From: Luzula sylvatica
Taxonomy: Eukaryota > Streptophyta > Magnoliopsida > Poales > Juncaceae
DNA length: 64,000 nucleotides
Assembly (NCBI GenBank): GCA_946800325.1
Contig: OX326957.1
Span: 62,889,070 to 62,953,069 of the forward strand
Direction of reading: 5' to 3'
The position numbers and the translations under genes are program-made. Below are positions 57,077 through 64,000 of the stretch, one piece after another (the first letter of the stretch is position 1; each line of letters starts with the position of its first letter). Below the pieces are notes generated by a model that had not been told where the DNA came from, searched no databases, and saw nothing but the letters and a program-made list of their open reading frames with translations.

Positions 57077-58220
57077 TAGAGACTAAAAGAGTAAAAATTA
57101 TAATTAAATCCTAAAAAATACCGAATTATAAACTTTCACAATCTTATAAATAAATCCTAAAATTTTATAAATTATAATTATAAAATCTTATAAAAACTAT
57201 ATTCTTTGACAATCTTATAAATTATATTTAAATCCTAAAATTTGAATTGCTTTTATTGTTGAAGAAACTTAATAGACATTAAAATTAATAAAAATAAAAA
57301 TAGTTAAACTTATAATTAAATCCTACAAAATGTCTATCTATATTTTTTAGCAATATATTATTAAAATTCATTTGAGCTATAGTTCGAATTTGTTTTTTAC
57401 TGTCGAAGAAAATAAATATTAACTAATTAATTAATTAATTTTTCATACTCGCTTTAATTAATTAATTAATATCAATAATTCTACAAATATTTAATTTTCT
57501 GAAAAATTGCAAAAAGAATTTGTGGTACAATTGGTAATGCTATGGGTGTTGGTGGTACCATGGTTCAAGTCCACCCATTCTCAAATTTTTTACTTTAAAA
57601 AAAAAGTACTTCTAGAATCAATATAATTACAACTTAATTATTAAACTAATTATTTTAATATAGATATATATAATATTAATTACATGATTTTTTTAATATT
57701 CAATCCATAATTAATACATTAATATTAACTAATTTATGGATAATTGTTTTGATTTTGTTATAAAACATGATTAAATTTCATATGTTTAATATTTGGAGTA
57801 ATTGAAAATTTTAGCACACATAAATACAAATTTACTATGAAGATGCAATTATATCATGCACCCAACTTCAAATTTCATGCATGTTCGACAATGTCGAAAA
57901 GTATCATTTATATGTTTTTAATATTACAAATATCAAGAATTAAACATAAATATATCTCAAAAATTAAAAGAATAAGCATTTCTAAATAATATATATAATG
58001 AACTTAACGATATTTTCCGAAGCGAAGCGAGGACCCCATTAGTGAAGTGTTAAAAAAAAAATCTAGGTTAATACTTTAAACTCATAATAAGCAGCAAAAT
58101 ACTTTAAAATACGTCTGACCGGAGATTTTGTGTCATCATTGAATAAGACTTGCAAAATGTTCCGGAAACATCAAAACATAAAAGGTAGAACTGAAAATAA
58201 AACAATAGTAAAGCTACGAA
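57077..58220. other. AT-rich, no gene seen apart from the SINE-like unit
   Basis: Only short frames. CGAAGCGAAGCGAGGACCCC near 58019 followed by ATTAGT is weakly like a Helitron end but has no hairpin. Confidence 0.4.
57518..57606 (+). mobile_element. tRNA-derived SINE-like element
   Basis: TGTGGTACAATTGGTAATGC (A box region, 57521-57540), perfect B box GGTTCAAGTCC (57562-57572), short body and A9 tail. Not a functional tRNA. Confidence 0.5.
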
Positions 58221-58523
58221 TCTATCTTACTTATAAAGTTAGGGGAAATGGGAGAAATTTGTGCAGCCACGTCACCAGGGGTCTTTTTGTAAAAAAAAAA
58301 AATTAATTTATATTTTGGTCCTTTTTTAAAAAAAAAATTACATTTTGATCCTTTTTATTCACATTTTGGTCCTTTTTATTGACATTTTGGTCCTTCAAGT
58401 TTAAAAAATTACATTTTGGTCCAGTGGCCTCTTTGTAAAATATTTAATTTACATTTTGGTCCTTTTTTATTACATTTTGGTCCTTTTTAGTTGAAAAAAC
58501 TATATTTTGGTCCTTTTTATTTA

Positions 58524-60865
58524 GGGGGAATTTCTCCAATGTCCTTCCAAAAACTACAAATAACAAATTTATCCCTATAAAACAACTAATAACACATTTA
58601 TCCTTTCTAAATACATTTAATATCATATATATCCAGTTAAAACTTGTGAATATCAAATTTATCCCTAACGTTATATTTCTGTTAAACTTCTGTCAAATTA
58701 ACTATTATCTGAGATTTTAAATTTAATTAAAATAACCAACATAAATCTTAATGACAAAAGTGCCCTTGACAAAACCATCAATTAACTGGAGAGTCCAGTA
58801 CCTGTAATTCCTCTTCTTTCTTCTTTACGTAGCAATTTTCTGTCTCTGGCGAAGAAACCAAATCTACTCCTACTCCCTCAATCGATTGAGGAGGCTCTTC
58901 TTTCTTGTCTTGGACCGCCTCTAGTTACGCCCACTCAGTTACCCCTCTTAGAAGCTCTGTTGCCACTCAGTTACTACACATATCTTTCTCTTTTCCTCGT
59001 GAAATAATTCAATATTTTAGCAAAATTATGAATTTTGAGATAAATTTGGGGATTGATGAAGCTCAAATGTTACCATCGGAGATTGTGACGGGTCCATAGA
59101 GGACAAAGAAGGAGGAAAATTCGATAACCGGTTCAGTACCAAATGATAGTGGAGAAAAATATTTTTATGTTTTGAAATTCATGTGATTTTGCTATGTTGT
59201 TTGGAATTCATGTGATTCGTTACGTTGTGGTTTTGAAGCTCATTTTAATTTTAATTTGACATAATATAAAATTTCTGAGAAAAAATGAGTTATACAGAGA
59301 AGATGTGTAGGAGAGGGTTTTGAGATCTTGACTTTTCTTGAAAAAAAATTTATTTGTAATTACAGAGAAAAAATAGAAAAAATGGGGTATTTTGCAAATG
59401 TGCAAATATTTGAAAAAAGAGGGTTATATGAAAAAAATTCACCAAGAAGTAGGATGAAATAAATTTGCGAGATTTCTCGAGAAGTGCAGAAAATTATTGA
59501 AGAATTTGTGGAAATGTTAGGGTTGGATATGCAAAGATACCAATCCGATCGAGGTATCAGATTGAATTTGGAATGATAAGAACATTAGAGAAAGAAGTAA
59601 AAAGAGATAATTGGGTTGGTACCTATCATTGGTACCAAAGAATTAGAAAAATTTACACATGATTTTAAATAAATTGAGAAGAAAATTGAATTGGATTAAC
59701 TTGAATAAATTGCTTACAAATATTACAACATGATACCGATCATGAGAACAATTTACAAAGATTACAACATGATTTCAAATGAGATTACAACATGATTTTA
59801 AATGAAATTGATTACAACATGATTCTTAATAACTTCCCGATCGATTACACCATGATAACAACATGATTCTAAATGACTTCCCTACTCGATCCTCTACGTA
59901 GTGCACAACACATATGCGCAACAAAAGACCATCCAATACCCTTCATCCTCGTGAATGGCCAACGCGCCAAAAGACCATCAAATATCCTTCATCGCCAACG
60001 TGCCAAAAGACCATCCAACACCCTTCATAGCAAATCTCATGCGCAACATCTCAACGTACCGAGTGATCGATTTGTTCGCTGCCAATTAGAAAATGGTGAT
60101 AACTGAAAATTGAAAAGACACAAATTAGAAAATGGTGATAACTGAAGGACCCTTCTCGAGAGATTAGGTAATAAAATTTCGATGAAAATTCCGATATATT
60201 TTACAACTCAGAATCTCCAATTGGAAAATTCCGATGGACTTCACAGTATACAAGTGGCAAGATGAGATTCAAGAGAAATTGAAAATTGAAAAGTACAAGA
60301 ACCAAGATCAGATCATGCCGGCTTTTTACCTAATACTGAAAAATGAAAAATTTGATGAAAAATTACCTGAATATCGCCAGATCGTCATCGTAGTTGTGCC
60401 CGCATTTCAAGGGACAGCGTCATAGAGGTGAGCTTCACCAGCTTCGGCGAAGATGTCGCCATGCTTCCGAGATTTCACCATGATTAAGAGAAGTTGTGAA
60501 CTCAACAAAATCGATATTGCCGCTTGGTCGCCGACGTCTCCGACCAAATTCTGGACAAGACGATTTTAGAGATTATTGCCAGATCCACCATGTTCACGTT
60601 TTTGGAGAACGATTTAGGAGAAGATGCTTCTCTGCTTAGGTCTAGAAGTCTTAAAGGGTTTAGGTTTATATTCTTAGAGGGTTTTGGGTTCACATGAAGG
60701 GTAAATAAGTCATTTAATTAATTTTCTGTTAAATTTAACTGATCTGTTAAGTTTAGGCAAATTTGAAATAAGTTAAGTTTAAGAAGGATAAATATGTAAT
60801 TGTTGATTTTTGAGGGATAAATTTGTAGTTTTTGATTTTTAGAGGGATATAAAAGAAATTGCCCC
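58524..60865. mobile_element. Mutator-like element nested in the Helitron
   Basis: Flanked by a 9-bp duplication TTTTATTTA (58515-58523 and 60866-60874). Ends are inverted repeats: GGGGGAATTTCTCCAATGTCC at the left and, inverted, GGGGCAATTTCTTTTATATCC at the right, then shared AACAAATTTATCCCT-like units for over 100 bp. A 36-46-bp repeat with GCCAAAAGACCATCCAA occurs three times (59922-60030). Short frames are present (58905-59099, 59873-60106, 60234-60425); none is recognised. Confidence 0.82.
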
Positions 60866-60871
60866 TTTTAT

Positions 60872-61717
60872 TTATATTTTGATCCTTTTAAGTTTAAAAA
60901 CTTACATTTTGGTCCTTCATATTTACATTTTGATCCTCTTTTATTTACATGTCGGTCCTTTTTTACATTTCTGAATTTACATTATAGTCTTTTTTATTTA
61001 TATCTTCGTCCTTGCCTCCCTATCACCACTTACTTGGAAAATTTTCAAAAGACTCCTTAAATTTTTAGATATTGTAAAAAACAATTAATTTACATATGTA
61101 TTCATTAAAAAAAAATGCTTCTTTTAATTTTAAAAAATTCTTAAACTTTTTGTAATATATAATAATTAAAAAAAAATTACTATATGTTATATGTTATATA
61201 ATTTTAATATTTCATTCATTACAAATATTCGACTTATGTATTATTTTTCTTGAAAAATTAACATAAAATTATAATAAGTTGAACTATATTTTGGTCCTTT
61301 TTATTTATATTTTGGCCCTTTTAAGTTTAAAAACTTACATTTTGGTCCTTCATATTTACATCTTGATCCTCTTTTATTTACATGTCGGTCCTTTTTTACA
61401 TTTCTGAATTTACATTATAGTCCTTTTTATTTATATTTTCGCCCTTGCCTCCCTATCACCACTTTACTTGCAAAATTTTCAAAAGACTCCTTAAATTTTT
61501 AGATATTGTAAAAAACAATTAATTTACATATGTATTCATAAAAAAAAATGCTTCTTTTAATTTTAAAAAATTCTTAAACTTTTTGTAATATATAATAATT
61601 AAAAAAAAATTACTATATGTTATATGTTTTATAATTTTAATATTTCATTCATTACAAATATTCGACTTATGTATTATTTTTCTTGAAAAACTAACATAAA
61701 ATTATAATAAGTTGAAC
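60872..61717 (+). repeat. Tandem duplication, period 433 bp, in the Helitron
   Basis: 60872-61284 and 61305-61717 are nearly identical and out of step by exactly 433 bp at both ends (AAGTTTAAAAACTTAC at 60890 and 61323; GTTGAAC ending at 61284 and 61717). Only scattered substitutions, so recent. Confidence 0.92.
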
Positions 61718-62255
61718 AATATTATTAAAAGAAAATCTTGCAAATATTTAAAAATAAAATATCATAAAACTATTAAAAAATACATAAAAGGAAAACTAAA
61801 ATAAAAAGTAGATGTTTAAATAGATATTTTCTATGAATATATTTGCAAGGTATTTATTTATTATTGTTTATTTTATTATTATTTAATGTTAGTTTTTTAT
61901 GAATAAAGAATGGAATATTAAAATTATATAAACAAAATATGTAATAATTTAAATTTTTTTAAATCACTACATGTTAAGAAGTGTTTATGAATTTTCTTAA
62001 AATTAATAAAAAATAACAAAAATAACTTTTAATTATTACATATGAGATTTCAAGGGTATTTTGGAAAAAAAAAATTAATATCATCCATAAGGGATATTTT
62101 AAAATAATAGTTTGGTAAAGAGTTTTTTGGAGTTTACGAAAAGATAGAGGATATCCAAAAAAATTAGGGGGTTAAAAATATACCAAATCACAGATATGCG
62201 AATAATCATGACAAACTCGAGGGCTCTCGCGCAATTGCGCGGGGAAAAAGCTAGT

Positions 62256-62872
62256 AATATTCTAAATTTCGGATTGTGTACTGTTTATGCTCACAGTCAT
62301 AACCAAATCATGGAAAAAGATTGGTTCCAAAAAGCATAAAAGGCACCAAAGTACATGATTGGGCAAAAGAAAAAGAGTATATAGCTTGGAGAAGCCAGCA
62401 AAGCCTTTCTCAACACTCACCGAAAGATATCGTATCACTGTGGGTGTGGGCTCATATTTCTCTAGAATCTTCTTCGCTATCCAGTACAATCCAAGTTAAA
62501 TCCTCAATTTGCATCGTTAATTAACAATATTTCTTTCCTAAATTTTCAAAATGATTTTACAAAAACCGGCCAGTATTGTAGTGGGTGACCCGTTGCTTTT
62601 CCTTCAGCAATAATATCCCCCCCCCCCTCTCTCTCTCTTAACTAAAAATTTAGAAGGATTCTCGCATGGGCTTCGCCTCTTTCTTGTGTTGCGGCAGGAA
62701 TTCTAACTGGTTTGCATCCTTCCTCTCTTTCTTGCATATAATTTGATTTCAAAAAAATCAAAAATCAATTTGAAATCTTCATAAAATTGATCAAACTATT
62801 TGAAATCTTGTAAATAATGATCCAAAACATAAAATTAAAAAAAAAGAGTAGAATATTTTTTTTAAAACGAAT
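62256..62872. other. No gene seen
   Basis: Chance frames on both strands near 62262-62524. A short C run followed by CT repeats lies near 62617-62638. Confidence 0.4.
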
Positions 62873-62901
62873 CCGCGAAATTGCGCGGGTACCACGCTAG
62901 T
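62873..62901 (+). mobile_element. Helitron 3' terminus 3
   Basis: Near-palindrome CCGCGAAATTGCGCGG (62873-62888), spacer, then CTAGT (62897-62901). Same architecture as the ends at 51979 and 62255. The 5' end is not identified. Confidence 0.7.
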
Positions 62902-63538
62902 AAGCCTAAATCCTGGTTTCAAATACTCTAGTAGAACTAGTGGCTTCCATTATGATTAGCATCATTCTGATCATTCTGGTTACTCTTTCCAAGATTAGAC
63001 TTTCCGCATAGTTCCCATGCTTCCCCAGTGGTTAAACTCATGGTTCTGAATATCGGACTCGGGACTCGAACTCTTTATCATAAACCCAAATCCTTCTAGG
63101 AAGCGGCAATGCCAGCCTCAGCCATGGTGCTAAGCTTCAAGTTAATCTCTTCCTCAATAAACTCTCTATATAGTAATAATTCGACTGGAAAAAGAATGAA
63201 TTGTTAAACGAAGAAATATCTAGATGCGGTCGTGCCCCAAAAAACGGTTGTTTTATGTGTTTTCAATTCTTGGAATCAATCAACGATATACGTGATTTCG
63301 AATGGCTCCCCCCCAAAAGAGTAATTCAAAAACTCAAAAAGGACGACTAAAAACCGTACCCAATAGCTGGTTCACCATGGAACGCCGGCCAAAAACCACT
63401 ACACACCTATATAGTCCTTATATACCAAAAAGAAGACTCCCCCACCACTACCACAACAACAAAAACTACAACCCCACAAACCACAAACAAGCAAAAAAAC
63501 TTTCTTAACATAATGCAAAGCAGGTTTGTCCGGCCCAA
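62902..63538. other. No gene seen
   Basis: AT-rich with short frames. The frame at 63302-63508 is Lys/Pro/His/Asn-rich and lacks any recognisable domain. Confidence 0.45.
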
Positions 63539-64000
63539 CACTACTAGAAAACATGATGTTAGATTTTCCGTCTCTATCACCAGTATTAACTACAATAAAG
63601 GTTATTGGCGACTCTATCTCGTCTTTAACAGTATGTAATCTTGCCTCCAATAGTGTTATTGGCGACATGTTTGTAGCCAACATATTTATTGGCGACGGGT
63701 CCATTAGATACACAACTCTACCGTCGCGAATAGAACTATTTGCTTCGAGTCTATTCCCGTCGCCAACCATTCTTTTAACTACGGTACAAAAGGTTGTAGC
63801 TAGTATTTTTGGACAGCCGTAGCGAATACAACAATTCTTTTATCGGCGTCGGGATTATACGTTCTAGCCAAAAAGGTTATTAGCGACAGGATAGAGTTAT
63901 TGGCTACATTCTTTCCTCCGTAGCCAATACTTTATATTATTGTTTATTTATACTTTTAAAATCCGAAAATAATATTTAAAATCAGTAAATAAATTAAAAA
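63539..64000 (+). mobile_element. Left end of a CACTA (En/Spm) transposon, runs off the window
   Basis: Starts CACTACTAGAAAA, the conserved CACTA terminus. Subterminal units around (G/T)TTATTGGCGAC recur near 63600, 63651, 63687, 63880 and 63898 as TTATTGGCGAC, TTATTAGCGAC and TTATTGGCTAC, with inverted versions such as GTCGC(C/G)AA nearby. The 3 bp before (CAA, 63536-63538) would be the target duplication. Transposase genes would lie to the right. Confidence 0.85.

Larger units (their letters stand above)
58221..62254 (+). mobile_element. Helitron, 4034 bp with a nested Mutator-like element
   Basis: Begins TCTATCTTACTTATAAAG after an A and ends with the palindrome CGCGCAATTGCGCG (62228-62241), a 9-nt spacer and CTAG before T. 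Both termini fit the Helitron A|TC...CTAG|T rule. The body outside the insertion is filled with units of the form ACATTTTGGTCCTTTTTATT. No Rep/helicase coding, so non-autonomous. Confidence 0.8.

Noticed and set aside
58000..58050. A further Helitron 3' end (GAAGCGAAGCGAGG...ATTAGT)
   Set aside because: No GC hairpin before it and CATTAGT does not fit CTRRT at the right distance.
63302..63508. 68-codon frame before the CACTA end
   Set aside because: Low-complexity Lys/His/Pro/Asn content, no domain, no promoter-like context.

Overview
The window looks like plant nuclear DNA, most likely from a eudicot. The evidence is a spliced aluminium-activated malate transporter gene, plant Ty1/copia polyproteins with initiator-Met-tRNA primer sites (TGGTATCAGAGC), an L1-type LINE, and termini typical of hAT, Mutator-like, PIF/Harbinger, CACTA and Helitron elements. 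Base composition is AT-rich throughout. I could not identify the species. Element names such as copia-B are labels used only in this annotation.

Layout. 1-1609: 5' end of a minus-strand copia-like element (254-bp LTR plus a leader built of a degenerate minisatellite). 1899-2497: a non-autonomous hAT element with an 8-bp target duplication. 3381-5218: ALMT gene, minus strand, five exons, 486 codons, apparently intact and the only convincing host protein gene here. 6910-32718: a nest of copia elements. Copia-A is cut off by copia-C1 at 9475. Copia-C1 is split by copia-B (10516-22897, two ~1-kb LTRs, 5-bp target duplication). Copia-B is itself interrupted by a LINE (14007-16725) and a hAT element (19984-20929). 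Copia-C1 is then broken by minus-strand copia-D (25494-~31030), which abuts the 3' part of a second C-family copy, copia-C2 (~31049-32718). Every copia coding region carries stops, frameshifts or deletions.

34.5-46 kb: relics and DNA transposons in AT-rich sequence: a decayed minus-strand copia RT/RNase H, hAT copies and fragments of two families, MITEs, a 1287-bp PIF/Harbinger-like element with TTA duplication, SINE-like tRNA-derived sequences, and TA microsatellites. 46.7-49.4 kb: a GC-richer stretch with telo-box motifs that resembles a promoter/5' leader with possible exon fragments; no gene was recognised. 49.9-51.98 kb: a degenerate TACAAA/TACGAA satellite ending in a Helitron 3' terminus, followed by four tRNA-like units in tandem (52.06-52.57 kb).

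52.8-57.1 kb: a foldback Mutator-like element with ~0.7-0.8-kb inverted arms and a 9-bp target duplication, interrupted by a 1686-bp solo LTR with a 5-bp duplication. 58.2-62.25 kb: a Helitron holding a second Mutator-like element (9-bp duplication) and a 433-bp-period tandem duplication. A third Helitron-type terminus lies at 62.9 kb, and the left end of a CACTA transposon starts at 63539 and runs off the window.

Apart from ALMT, which should make a membrane anion channel, the window records successive transposition. Strict nesting and target duplications give this relative order: copia-A, then copia-C1, then copia-B, then the LINE and the hAT copy inside B. No bacterial-type operon, CRISPR array or autonomous DNA-transposase gene was found.
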